Positions 1 to 5,990 of a stretch of 6,178 bases of DNA are shown piece by piece. The DNA comes from Candidatus Merdenecus merdavium (GTDB lineage: Bacteria; Bacillota; Clostridia; Lachnospirales; Lachnospiraceae). The DNA is taken from NCBI GenBank assembly GCA_018715425.1, contig DVLR01000235.1:1-6178 (forward strand). Reading direction: 5' to 3'. The stretch's first letter is position 1. Each line of letters begins with the position of its first letter. The translations under genes and the position numbers were made by a program. The notes under the pieces are model-generated. The model did not search any database, was not told the DNA's origin, and saw only the letters and a program-made list of their open reading frames with translations.

Positions 1-65
1 CGAAATGATACAAAACTTCAAAGGAATAAAATAATGTCTAAAAGTTTTTAGATTTTATACAAGGG

Positions 66-74
66 TTTGACAAA
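66..74 (+). promoter_or_regulatory. Candidate Spo0A box overlapping the spoIIE -35
   Basis: TTTGACAAA matches the B. subtilis Spo0A box TTTGTCRAA at 8 of 9 positions, and its core TGACAAA fits the looser form TGNCRAA fully. It lies directly over the -35 hexamer, where Spo0A~P binds at the B. subtilis spoIIG and spoIIE promoters. A weaker same-orientation match, TGTCTAA, lies at 35-41, about three helical turns upstream. Short AT-rich motifs recur by chance, so the position supports this call more than the match does. Confidence 0.45.
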
Positions 75-99
75 CATTTTAGAAAATTAAATCTATAAT
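67..99 (+). promoter_or_regulatory. spoIIE promoter, sigma-A-like with a 21-bp spacer
   Basis: A perfect -35 hexamer TTGACA lies at 67-72 and a perfect -10 hexamer TATAAT at 94-99, separated by 21 bp instead of about 17. Sigma-A promoters with over-long spacers (21-22 bp) are the known arrangement at the Spo0A-activated spoIIG and spoIIE promoters of B. subtilis. Two consensus hexamers at that spacing in front of a spoIIE gene are therefore good evidence. Transcription would start near 105-107, giving a leader of about 34 nt before the ATG at 140. The promoter call comes from sequence; Spo0A dependence is inferred. Confidence 0.7.
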
Positions 100-139
100 A
101 CCACAATAGTAGACGTGATATTGTAGGAGGTATAAAAGA

Positions 140-1624
140 ATGAACGAAGTAATCATTGCAGTTCTTATTTTGGTTGTTATCCTTATTTTTTGGGATTTAG
201 GTAAACGGTTACTACGCCTAAGAAAAGAGGAGCCAGTTTCGGTTATAGTGGGAGATCCAGGAAGGGATCGAATTGTCAAGTATGCGGATTCTTTTAAAAA
301 CCTGGCGGGAACTTTTTCTAATCTTCCCTATCGGAAGGAGCATCTAAACTCCCAGGATTTAGAAGAAATCTTTGGTAGTGTTTCAGATAAGTTATGTTCT
401 AAATGCCAACATCAAGATTATTGTTGGAACAAAAATTATTTTGAGACGTATAAAACAGTATATGATATTTTAAATGTAGTGGAAGAAAGCGGAGAGGATA
501 TTAGTTTAGAGATTCAGGATCAGTTTGCCCAAAAATGTATTCAATCGCAAAATTTTTTAAAAGAGATGATACATAGCTTTAATAGAGCCAAACTTAATTT
601 AATGTGGAGTAATAAACTTTTAGAAAGTCGCGTGGCTGTTGCAGAGCAATTAAGTGAAATGGCAGATATTATGACTTCCGTAGCAGATAATATATACGAT
701 GTTTCGGAATTAAATGAAGCATTAGAAGCAGAGCTTAAATCCAAACTAAACATGCTATCTATAAGGGTAAATAGAATCAGTGTTTTAGAGAATAAGGCAA
801 AAAAACAGGAAGTATACCTCACCATGAGGGCGGCGAAAGGAAAATGTATTCCAACGAAAGAGATCGCCGGTCTATTGTCTAAAGTACTGGACAAACGTAT
901 GGCAGTATCTCGCGAAAGCCGGTCTATTGTAAATCAAGAATATAGTACAACCTTATTTGTAGAAGATACCTATTTTCAGGTTTTAACTGGAGTTGCAAAG
1001 GTGACAAAAGAAGGAGAAACAGTATCTGGGGATAATTTTGCCTTTATTAATAAAGAGGATGGACAAATGGTTATGAGCATGTCCGATGGTATGGGATCTG
1101 GTTTACATGCTTGTAAAGAAAGTGAAATGGTCATTGAGCTATTAGAACAGTTTTTAGAGGCTGGTTTCGAACAGGAGACTGCCGTAAAATTAATTAATTC
1201 TGCAATGGTAATCTCATCAGAACAAAAATCTTTTTCGACCATTGATCTTTGCACCATTGATTTATACAATGGAGTATGTGAATTTTTAAAGATTGGCGCC
1301 TCTACTACATTTATTAAAAGAGATCATTGGGTAGAGACCATTACATCTACGAGTCTGCCAGCAGGAGTTTTTCAACAAGTGGATTATGATAGTACTAGTA
1401 AAAAGTTGTATGATGGAGATTTCCTTATTATGGTATCAGATGGAGTGTTGGATGCTTTACCACCTGAAAAGTCAGAGGAAATCTTAAAAGAGATGATCAT
1501 GCTGATTAAAACCACCAATTCCAAGGAGTTTGCCAAAGCTTTATTAGAACGTGTACTGGTTTATCACCATTGTCGTGTAACTGACGATATGACTGTTTTG
1601 GTAGGAGGGTTATGGAAAAAATAA
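140..1624 (+). CDS. spoIIE: Stage II sporulation protein E, short single-TM form (PP2C-type phosphatase)
   Basis: SpoIIE is the membrane-associated serine phosphatase that dephosphorylates SpoIIAA, freeing sigma-F in the forespore; in B. subtilis it also binds FtsZ at the polar septum. This protein has 494 aa. Residues 4-19 form one hydrophobic helix followed by a basic stretch. Residues 40-110 carry the SpoIIE-type segment with C86-x2-C89-x5-C95-W96. Residues 125-225 are charged and helical. Residues 270-494 are the PP2C domain. Its metal-binding acidic positions are present: D298 in SGDNF, D316 in SDGMGSG, D434 in SDG and D482/D483 in DDM. The start is fixed by GGAGG at 127-131, 8 nt before ATG. 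B. subtilis SpoIIE has about 827 aa with around ten membrane helices, and that domain is missing here although the start looks genuine. The gene ends in tandem TAA codons with no strong terminator after it. The family is certain; identity as the cell's main SpoIIE rather than a paralogue is likely but not proven. Confidence 0.9.
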   Translation: MNEVIIAVLILVVILIFWDLGKRLLRLRKEEPVSVIVGDPGRDRIVKYADSFKNLAGTFSNLPYRKEHLNSQDLEEIFGSVSDKLCSKCQHQDYCWNKNYFETYKTVYDILNVVEESGEDISLEIQDQFAQKCIQSQNFLKEMIHSFNRAKLNLMWSNKLLESRVAVAEQLSEMADIMTSVADNIYDVSELNEALEAELKSKLNMLSIRVNRISVLENKAKKQEVYLTMRAAKGKCIPTKEIAGLLSKVLDKRMAVSRESRSIVNQEYSTTLFVEDTYFQVLTGVAKVTKEGETVSGDNFAFINKEDGQMVMSMSDGMGSGLHACKESEMVIELLEQFLEAGFEQETAVKLINSAMVISSEQKSFSTIDLCTIDLYNGVCEFLKIGASTTFIKRDHWVETITSTSLPAGVFQQVDYDSTSKKLYDGDFLIMVSDGVLDALPPEKSEEILKEMIMLIKTTNSKEFAKALLERVLVYHHCRVTDDMTVLVGGLWKK

Positions 1625-1630
1625 TAAGCC

Positions 1631-1659
1631 TTGATATTATCAAAAGAAGAATTTATAAT
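1631..1659 (+). promoter_or_regulatory. Probable sigma-A promoter for tilS-hpt-ftsH
   Basis: TTGATA (1631-1636, one mismatch to TTGACA) and a perfect TATAAT (1654-1659) are separated by exactly 17 bp. Transcription would start near 1666, leaving a leader of about 125 nt before tilS. The promoter begins only 7 bp after the spoIIE stop codon, so tilS, hpt and ftsH can be expressed independently of sporulation. Read-through from spoIIE remains possible because no strong terminator separates them. Confidence 0.7.
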
Positions 1660-1662
1660 ATC
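1633..1662. repeat. Inverted repeat spanning the tilS promoter
   Basis: GATATTAT (1633-1640) and its exact reverse complement ATAATATC (1655-1662) are separated by 14 nt. The arms overlap the -35 and the -10 of the putative tilS promoter. No T-run follows and the stem is almost all A-T, so this is not a terminator. It may be an operator, or it may partly reflect the chance self-complementarity of promoter hexamers. Confidence 0.4.
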
Positions 1663-1791
1663 GTTGTAAGGATTCAGAGCTAAGTTGGAACATTCATGTT
1701 TTTTACCCTATCTAGCCTTATCCAATAGAAATCATCACGGATCCCTTTTTGCTTGGTTTTGTGAGAATGTAAATTACATAGGAGAAACATT

Positions 1792-3225
1792 ATGATTGGG
1801 CAAGTCTTTGAGTTTGTAAACAAATACCATATGATCCATTCAGGAGATAAAGTCATTGTAGGCGTATCTGGGGGTGCAGACTCCGTATGCCTACTTTTTG
1901 TGCTTATGGAATTAAAAAAGGATCTGGATTTTGAGGTGATGGTTGTTCATGTGAATCATGGGCTTAGAGGGGAAGAAAGTGATCAAGATCAGTATTTTGT
2001 GGAACATCTTTGTAAGACATTAGATCTTTTCTGTATGAGCGTGAACGTATCAGCAGAGGATTACGGAAAAGAAAAAGGAATATCAACAGAAGAAGCAGGA
2101 AGAGAACTTCGGTATGAAGCTTTTGAACAAGCATGTGAAAAATATGGTGGAAATAAAATTGCCACGGCACATAATGAAAATGATGTTTCAGAAACAGTAC
2201 TCTTAAATCTCATCAGAGGATCTGGTCTTAGGGGACTAAAAGGTATTGATCCAATCCGAGATCATATTATCCGTCCCATCTTATGTTTAACAAGAGACCA
2301 GATCGAGAACTACCTGGAAAATAAACAAATATCTTATCGCACGGATCGAACAAACTTTGAAAAAGAATATACCCGTAACAAAATCAGGTTAGATGTATTA
2401 CCGTATATGGAAAATCATATCAATGCAAAGGCGATTTCTCATATCGCCCATACAGCAAGACATATTAGCCAGGCAGAAGCATACCTGCAGAGGGTTGCTC
2501 ATAAAAAATCAAAAGAAATAGTCATAGAACAGGATCCATGGGTAATAGTTATAGATACAGAACGGTTAAAAAAAGAAGAGGATATCATCCAACAGTATAT
2601 CTTAAGGAATTGTGTTGGCATGGTATCAAATCAACTAAAAGATATCTCCTATCATCATATCGAAAGTCTAAGAATGTTAAATGACAATCAAGTTGGCAAA
2701 AAAGTCACCTTACCTTATGGTATCTACGGAGAAAAAGGATATGATACTTTAAAAATATATAGGGAGAAAACAAAATCAAATCAGCAGGGCACCAATGGTA
2801 AAAGCGAAAAAAGAGAGGAACACAAAGAGGATACGTTATCGGTTGTGGTTCCTGGAACGTATCGGTTTCAGGATTTTTGCATTACATTTTCATTGGAAGA
2901 CGTAGAAACGGCAAAAATCCAAGAAAATAAGTATACGAAATGGTTTGATTATGATACAATGAAGTTTGGCTTATTGGTAAGAACTAGAAGACCTAAAGAT
3001 TATCTAGTGATAGACAGGCAAGGGAGTAAAAAGAAGTTGAAGTCTTATATGATCGATGAGAAGATCCCACGCCAGTTAAGGGATGGGATTCCACTTATTA
3101 CAGATGGATCACATATTTTATGGGTAATAGGGTATCGAATCAGTGAAGAATATAAAGTGACCAAAAGTACAAAAAATATATTAAAAATACAAGTAGATGG
3201 AGGAAACACTCATGGAAACAATTAA
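1792..3225 (+). CDS. tilS: tRNA(Ile)-lysidine synthetase TilS
   Basis: TilS is a cytoplasmic N-type ATP pyrophosphatase. It uses ATP and lysine to convert C34 of the CAU-anticodon isoleucine tRNA to lysidine, changing decoding from AUG to AUA and aminoacylation from Met to Ile; it is normally essential. The protein has 477 aa. The PP-loop SGGADS is at residues 26-31, the HVNHGLRG segment at 53-60, and the AH..N-D-..ET block with RGSGLRGL at 126-149. Residues 392-470 match the TilS C-terminal domain (VRTRRPKD, KKLKSYMIDEKIP, WVIGYRIS). Residues 326-348 form a hydrophilic, low-complexity linker before this domain. The start is supported by AGGAG at 1780-1784, 7 nt before ATG. The gene is the first of a probable tilS-hpt-ftsH unit, and its 3' end overlaps hpt by 14 nt. 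In some Firmicutes TilS and Hpt are fused; here they are separate proteins. The call is firm. Confidence 0.96.
   Translation: MIGQVFEFVNKYHMIHSGDKVIVGVSGGADSVCLLFVLMELKKDLDFEVMVVHVNHGLRGEESDQDQYFVEHLCKTLDLFCMSVNVSAEDYGKEKGISTEEAGRELRYEAFEQACEKYGGNKIATAHNENDVSETVLLNLIRGSGLRGLKGIDPIRDHIIRPILCLTRDQIENYLENKQISYRTDRTNFEKEYTRNKIRLDVLPYMENHINAKAISHIAHTARHISQAEAYLQRVAHKKSKEIVIEQDPWVIVIDTERLKKEEDIIQQYILRNCVGMVSNQLKDISYHHIESLRMLNDNQVGKKVTLPYGIYGEKGYDTLKIYREKTKSNQQGTNGKSEKREEHKEDTLSVVVPGTYRFQDFCITFSLEDVETAKIQENKYTKWFDYDTMKFGLLVRTRRPKDYLVIDRQGSKKKLKSYMIDEKIPRQLRDGIPLITDGSHILWVIGYRISEEYKVTKSTKNILKIQVDGGNTHGNN
3199..3203 (+). promoter_or_regulatory. Ribosome binding site that decides the hpt start
   Basis: GGAGG lies inside the 3' end of tilS, 8 nt before the ATG at 3212. 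An earlier in-frame ATG at 3197 overlaps this site and has no Shine-Dalgarno of its own at a usable distance. The 3212 start is therefore preferred and gives a 172-aa Hpt rather than 177 aa. Confidence 0.8.
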
Positions 3226-3730
3226 GATACTACTAACAGAAGAAGAAGTAAACAAAAAAATTAAAGAGCTTGGTGAACAGATTAACAAAGATTACGCTGG
3301 TAAATCTGTTCATTTAATTTGTGTATTAAAAGGAGCATCCTTCTTTACCTGCGAGCTGGCAAAAAGAATTGAATTACCAGTATCTTTAGATTTCATGTCT
3401 GTATCTAGCTATGGAGATGCAACAGAATCTAGTGGTGTTGTAAAAATAGTAAAAGATTTGGATGAACCTTTGGAAGGCAAAGAAGTAATTATTGTGGAAG
3501 ATATCATCGATACTGGAAGGACTTTAAGTTACTTAATGGAGATTTTAAGAAAAAGAAACCCTAACAGTCTTACCGTATGTACGCTACTAGATAAACCAGA
3601 ACGACGTTTAGTAGATGTGGATGTCCGCTATACTGGATTTAATATTCCAGATGAATTTGTAGTGGGATATGGAATTGATTATGCTCAAAAATATAGAAAT
3701 CTACCATACATTGGTATTGTTGAATTATAA
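3212..3730 (+). CDS. hpt: Hypoxanthine phosphoribosyltransferase
   Basis: This cytoplasmic purine-salvage enzyme transfers the phosphoribosyl group of PRPP to hypoxanthine (and usually guanine), giving IMP or GMP. From the chosen start it has 172 aa, within the usual 170-185. The PRPP-binding motif VIIVEDIIDTGRT is at residues 92-104, with the acidic pair E96/D97 and the D100-T101-G102-R103-T104 phosphate loop. VLKGA (38-42), LLDKPERR (125-132) with the base-contacting lysine K128, and the IPDEFVVGYGIDY segment (145-157) are also typical. The gene overlaps the last 14 nt of tilS, which implies translational coupling. ftsH follows 45 bp after the stop. In B. subtilis a TilS-HprT complex is reported to activate ftsH transcription; whether that holds here is inference. 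Nothing is unusual in the protein. Confidence 0.96.
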   Translation: METIKILLTEEEVNKKIKELGEQINKDYAGKSVHLICVLKGASFFTCELAKRIELPVSLDFMSVSSYGDATESSGVVKIVKDLDEPLEGKEVIIVEDIIDTGRTLSYLMEILRKRNPNSLTVCTLLDKPERRLVDVDVRYTGFNIPDEFVVGYGIDYAQKYRNLPYIGIVEL

Positions 3731-3760
3731 TTTGGAAGTTTACTTCTAGTTGAAATAAGA

Positions 3761-3766
3761 AAGGAG
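3761..3766 (+). promoter_or_regulatory. Ribosome binding site for the TTG start of ftsH
   Basis: AAGGAG lies 9 nt before TTG at 3776. A nearer ATG at 3768 is out of frame, only 1 nt from the site, and opens a three-codon frame (ATG AAC CTT TGA) whose stop overlaps the TTG. This geometry supports TTG as the ftsH start. Confidence 0.75.
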
Positions 3767-3775
3767 AATGAACCT

Positions 3776-5605
3776 TTGAACAAACAATCAAGAGGAGTAG
3801 GAAGTAGTATCCTACTTATTTTATTAGTCTTTACTGTAGGATATTTTTTATTTAGCAGTATACTCGACAAAGGCTCTAGTTATACTGAGAAAGAGTTTCA
3901 AGAGGCTCTGACACAGAATCGTGTTTCTTCTGTAGAGATCATACCTAATCAGGAAACACCTACTGGAAAAATTAGAATTAGTTTTAAAGAGGGAAATGAT
4001 AAAGAACTGAATATTCTTGATCTTAGCACTGTAAAGGCGGAACTAGATGAGAGAGGTATCACGTATACAACAAGAGATGTAAGAAGAAACAATAACTTTC
4101 TGCCAAGTATGATCATTAGTTTGGCGGTAGGTGGAGTTGTGATTACCATGATCATGATGATGAATCGCCAGTCTAGTGGTGGCGGTAGTAGTGCTAAAAT
4201 GATGAATTTTGGTAAAAGTCGTGCAAAGTTATCCAATCGAGGTGACGTAAAAGTTACGTTTAAAGATGTAGCGGGATTGGTTGAAGAAAAAGATGAATTA
4301 AAAGAAATTGTAGATTTCTTAAAGGCTCCTCAAAAGTACATTAAGGTAGGAGCAAGAATTCCTAAAGGTGTTATTTTAGTAGGACCTCCAGGTACAGGTA
4401 AAACGTTACTAGGAAGAGCCGTTGCTGGAGAAGCTGGAGTTCCATTTTTCAGTATTTCAGGATCAGACTTCGTAGAGATGTTTGTAGGTGTGGGAGCATC
4501 TAGAGTAAGGGATCTTTTTGAAGAGGCAAAAAAGAATGCCCCTTGTATCGTGTTTATTGATGAGATTGATGCCGTTGCCAGGAGAAGAGGAACTGGAATG
4601 GGCGGTGGTCATGATGAAAGAGAACAAACTCTAAATCAATTATTAGTAGAGATGGATGGTTTTGGAGTGAATGAAGGTATCATTGTTATGGCGGCTACAA
4701 ACCGTGTTGATATTTTGGATCCAGCCATTCTTCGCCCTGGTAGATTTGACAGAAAAGTAGGTGTTGGCAGGCCAGATGTACAAGGAAGAGAAGAAATTTT
4801 ACAAGTTCATGCAAAAGGAAAACCATTAAGTCAAGATGTAGATTTTAAACAAGTTGCGCAGACCACATCGGGATTTACTGGTGCAGATTTAGAAAACTTA
4901 TTAAACGAAGCCGCAATTCTTGCAGCGAAACATGAGCGTCCATATATTATGCAAAAGGATATTCAAGACTCCTTTATTAAAGTTGGTATTGGTAGTGAGA
5001 AAAAGAGTCGTATTGTTTCAGAACAAGAAAAGAAGATCACTGCTTATCACGAGGCTGGTCACGCAATTTTATTCCATGTGCTTCCAGATGTAGGCCCAGT
5101 CTATACCGTATCGATCATTCCTACAGGAATGGGAGCAGCAGGTTATACCATGCCTCTTCCAGAACAAGATGAAATGTTTCATTCAAAGAATCGTATGTTA
5201 CAAGATATCGTCGTTAGCCTTGGTGGCCGTATTGCTGAAGAAATTATTTTTGGTGATATTACAACGGGTGCATCTTCAGATATTAAAACAGCAACTTCTA
5301 CAGCTAGAGCAATGGTTACAAAATATGGTATGTCAGAGCGTATTGGATTGGTAAATTACGAAGGCGAAGATGATGAAGTATTTATTGGAAGAGATTTAGC
5401 CCATACAAGAAGTTATGGTGAAACAAAGGCTACAGCCATTGATGATGAAGTGAAACGGATTATTGATGAATGTTATGCAAAAGCTAAAGACATTATAGAA
5501 GAGAATATAGATGTTCTTCATAGTTGTGCCCAGTTACTAATGGAAAAGGAAAAGATTAATCGAGAAGAGTTTGAAGGATTATTTCATAAGGAAGTTCAGA
5601 TATAG
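3776..5605 (+). CDS. ftsH: ATP-dependent zinc metalloprotease FtsH
   Basis: FtsH is a membrane-anchored hexameric AAA+ protease that extracts and degrades damaged membrane proteins and short-lived regulators; in B. subtilis it is needed for efficient sporulation. The protein has 609 aa and looks complete. It has TM1 at about 11-30, an extracytoplasmic domain at about 31-107 and TM2 at about 108-129. Next come a Gly/Ser linker, Walker A GPPGTGKT (203-210), the pore loop F236-V-G and Walker B ending in F-I-D262-E263. The second region of homology (ATNR to GRFDR, 307-326) has arginine fingers R323 and R326. The zinc site is HEAGH (425-429), with D502 in GASSD as probable third ligand. The start is TTG, chosen because AAGGAG sits 9 nt upstream and no in-frame ATG precedes TM1. 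The C-terminal tail is shorter than in E. coli FtsH (644 aa). It is probably the last gene of tilS-hpt-ftsH, since a long gap and then a terminator follow. Confidence 0.97.
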   Translation: MNKQSRGVGSSILLILLVFTVGYFLFSSILDKGSSYTEKEFQEALTQNRVSSVEIIPNQETPTGKIRISFKEGNDKELNILDLSTVKAELDERGITYTTRDVRRNNNFLPSMIISLAVGGVVITMIMMMNRQSSGGGSSAKMMNFGKSRAKLSNRGDVKVTFKDVAGLVEEKDELKEIVDFLKAPQKYIKVGARIPKGVILVGPPGTGKTLLGRAVAGEAGVPFFSISGSDFVEMFVGVGASRVRDLFEEAKKNAPCIVFIDEIDAVARRRGTGMGGGHDEREQTLNQLLVEMDGFGVNEGIIVMAATNRVDILDPAILRPGRFDRKVGVGRPDVQGREEILQVHAKGKPLSQDVDFKQVAQTTSGFTGADLENLLNEAAILAAKHERPYIMQKDIQDSFIKVGIGSEKKSRIVSEQEKKITAYHEAGHAILFHVLPDVGPVYTVSIIPTGMGAAGYTMPLPEQDEMFHSKNRMLQDIVVSLGGRIAEEIIFGDITTGASSDIKTATSTARAMVTKYGMSERIGLVNYEGEDDEVFIGRDLAHTRSYGETKATAIDDEVKRIIDECYAKAKDIIEENIDVLHSCAQLLMEKEKINREEFEGLFHKEVQI

Positions 5606-5725
5606 GAAATGGGAAGCTAGTGCTGGATAATATTTACTTAAAAAAGATAAAATGGGAATAAATGTAAGGGGATTGTGCAAATAGGAAAGAAATATAGTAA
5701 TAGTGCCGAAAAAAGTATGTGAGTA

Positions 5726-5734
5726 TTCGACAAA
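5726..5734 (-). promoter_or_regulatory. Candidate Spo0A box, perfect match on the reverse strand
   Basis: TTCGACAAA is the exact reverse complement of TTTGTCGAA, a full match to the B. subtilis box TTTGTCRAA. It is centred about 70 bp before the start expected from the extended -10 at 5784-5792. An 8-of-9 match also occurs inside ftsH near 3865, so chance matches exist in this DNA. Binding is inferred only. Confidence 0.35.
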
Positions 5735-5783
5735 AAATAGGGTTCATTTTTGTAAAGTTTGTGCAGACTTATCTTGGCACGAA

Positions 5784-5792
5784 TGCTATAAT
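5784..5792 (+). promoter_or_regulatory. Extended -10 promoter upstream of the C-rich segment
   Basis: TGCTATAAT is a perfect extended -10 (TGnTATAAT). No good -35 lies at 17 bp; the nearest candidate, TTGTGC at 5759-5764, would give a 22-bp spacer. Extended -10 elements can work without a -35. Transcription would begin near 5799 and meet the terminator about 100 nt later, with no open reading frame between. Confidence 0.5.
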
Positions 5793-5798
5793 TATTAT

Positions 5799-5896
5799 TG
5801 TAAAACCCCCCCCAATACATTATATAGTTTTTGCTACACCCCCATAAGAAAGAAATACCTTCTCCAAAAAAGGCAGCTTTGTAAGCTGCCTTTTTT
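5799..5896 (+). ncRNA. Possible C-rich small RNA of about 98 nt
   Basis: A transcript from the extended -10 to the terminator would be about 98 nt and non-coding. It has three pyrimidine stretches: eight C (5806-5813), five C (5839-5843) and CCTTCTCC (5858-5865). The last resembles an anti-Shine-Dalgarno sequence. TATTG (5796-5800) can pair with CAATA (5813-5817), placing most of the C8 tract in a loop, though that stem depends on the exact start site. Firmicute regulatory RNAs such as RsaE/RoxS use exposed C-rich motifs to pair with ribosome binding sites. I recognise no named family. The alternative is an ftsH 3' untranslated region. Confidence 0.3.
5866..5896 (+). terminator. Strong intrinsic terminator
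   Basis: The arms GGCAGCTT (5872-5879) and AAGCTGCC (5883-5890) pair perfectly around a 3-nt loop, flanked by A6 (5866-5871) and T6 (5891-5896). The symmetry means it could stop transcription from either strand. It would end the tilS-hpt-ftsH transcript, any short RNA begun near 5799, or both, and it insulates the glycosidase gene from upstream. Confidence 0.93.
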
Positions 5897-5907
5897 ATGC
5901 ATTTCTT

Positions 5908-5938
5908 TTGGTTGTGTTCCTGATGGGGATGTTATAAA
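5908..5938 (+). promoter_or_regulatory. Probable promoter of the glycosidase gene
   Basis: TGTTATAAA (5930-5938) is an extended -10 with one mismatch in the hexamer. A -35-like TTGGTT at 5908-5913 gives a 19-bp spacer. It lies just after the terminator, and transcription would start near 5945, about 45 nt before the ATG. I saw no catabolite-responsive (cre) element nearby. Confidence 0.5.
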
Positions 5939-5990
5939 ATAAAAGTAACGATAGAATACGCAGGCAGCTGTGTAGAAATGAGGTAAGAAG

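Larger units (their letters stand above)
5606..5990. other. Non-coding region between ftsH and the glycosidase gene
   Basis: These 385 bases hold no convincing gene. No open frame here has a Shine-Dalgarno site, and the longest crosses the terminator. The first 100 bases after ftsH are AT-rich with no hairpin strong enough to terminate. Then come a Spo0A-box match (5726-5734), an extended -10 (5784-5792), C-tracts of eight (5806-5813) and five (5839-5843), a pyrimidine run CCTTCTCC (5858-5865), a strong terminator (5866-5896) and a probable promoter for the downstream gene (5908-5938). If the 5787 promoter is inactive, the segment up to 5896 is simply a long ftsH 3' untranslated region. Confidence 0.7.

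Noticed and set aside
1..139. The missing SpoIIE membrane domain encoded upstream and lost by frameshift
   Set aside because: The visible upstream bases contain stops and a promoter rather than hydrophobic coding sequence, and the start at 140 has its own ribosome site. Sequence before base 1 cannot be judged.
541..894. 117-codon open frame on the - strand within spoIIE
   Set aside because: It lies wholly inside a confidently assigned gene on the other strand, with no start signal or family resemblance.
1687..1704. Small hairpin AACA-TTCA-TGTT followed by T4, as a spoIIE terminator or tilS attenuator
   Set aside because: The stem has only four Watson-Crick pairs plus possible G-U pairs, too weak to call a terminator.
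1660..1791. T-box or other riboswitch in the tilS leader
   Set aside because: No T-box sequence, specifier loop or antiterminator pairing was visible, nor any aptamer I recognise.
5774..5787. Sigma-54-like TTGGCACG followed by TGC
   Set aside because: The GG and GC pairs are 9 nt apart instead of the required 12, so the -24/-12 spacing is wrong; the extended -10 reading fits better.
5638..5820. 60-codon hydrophobic open frame on the - strand
   Set aside because: It starts beside the poly-G complement of the C8 tract with no ribosome site; its hydrophobic residues come from AT-rich composition.
5703..5942. 79-codon Cys-rich open frame on the + strand
   Set aside because: It has no Shine-Dalgarno site, runs straight through the strong terminator at 5866-5896 and resembles no family I know.
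5963..5969. Second copy of GGCAGCT, identical to the terminator 5' arm, suggesting antitermination
   Set aside because: It is transcribed after the terminator, so it cannot control it, and a 7-nt repeat may be chance.
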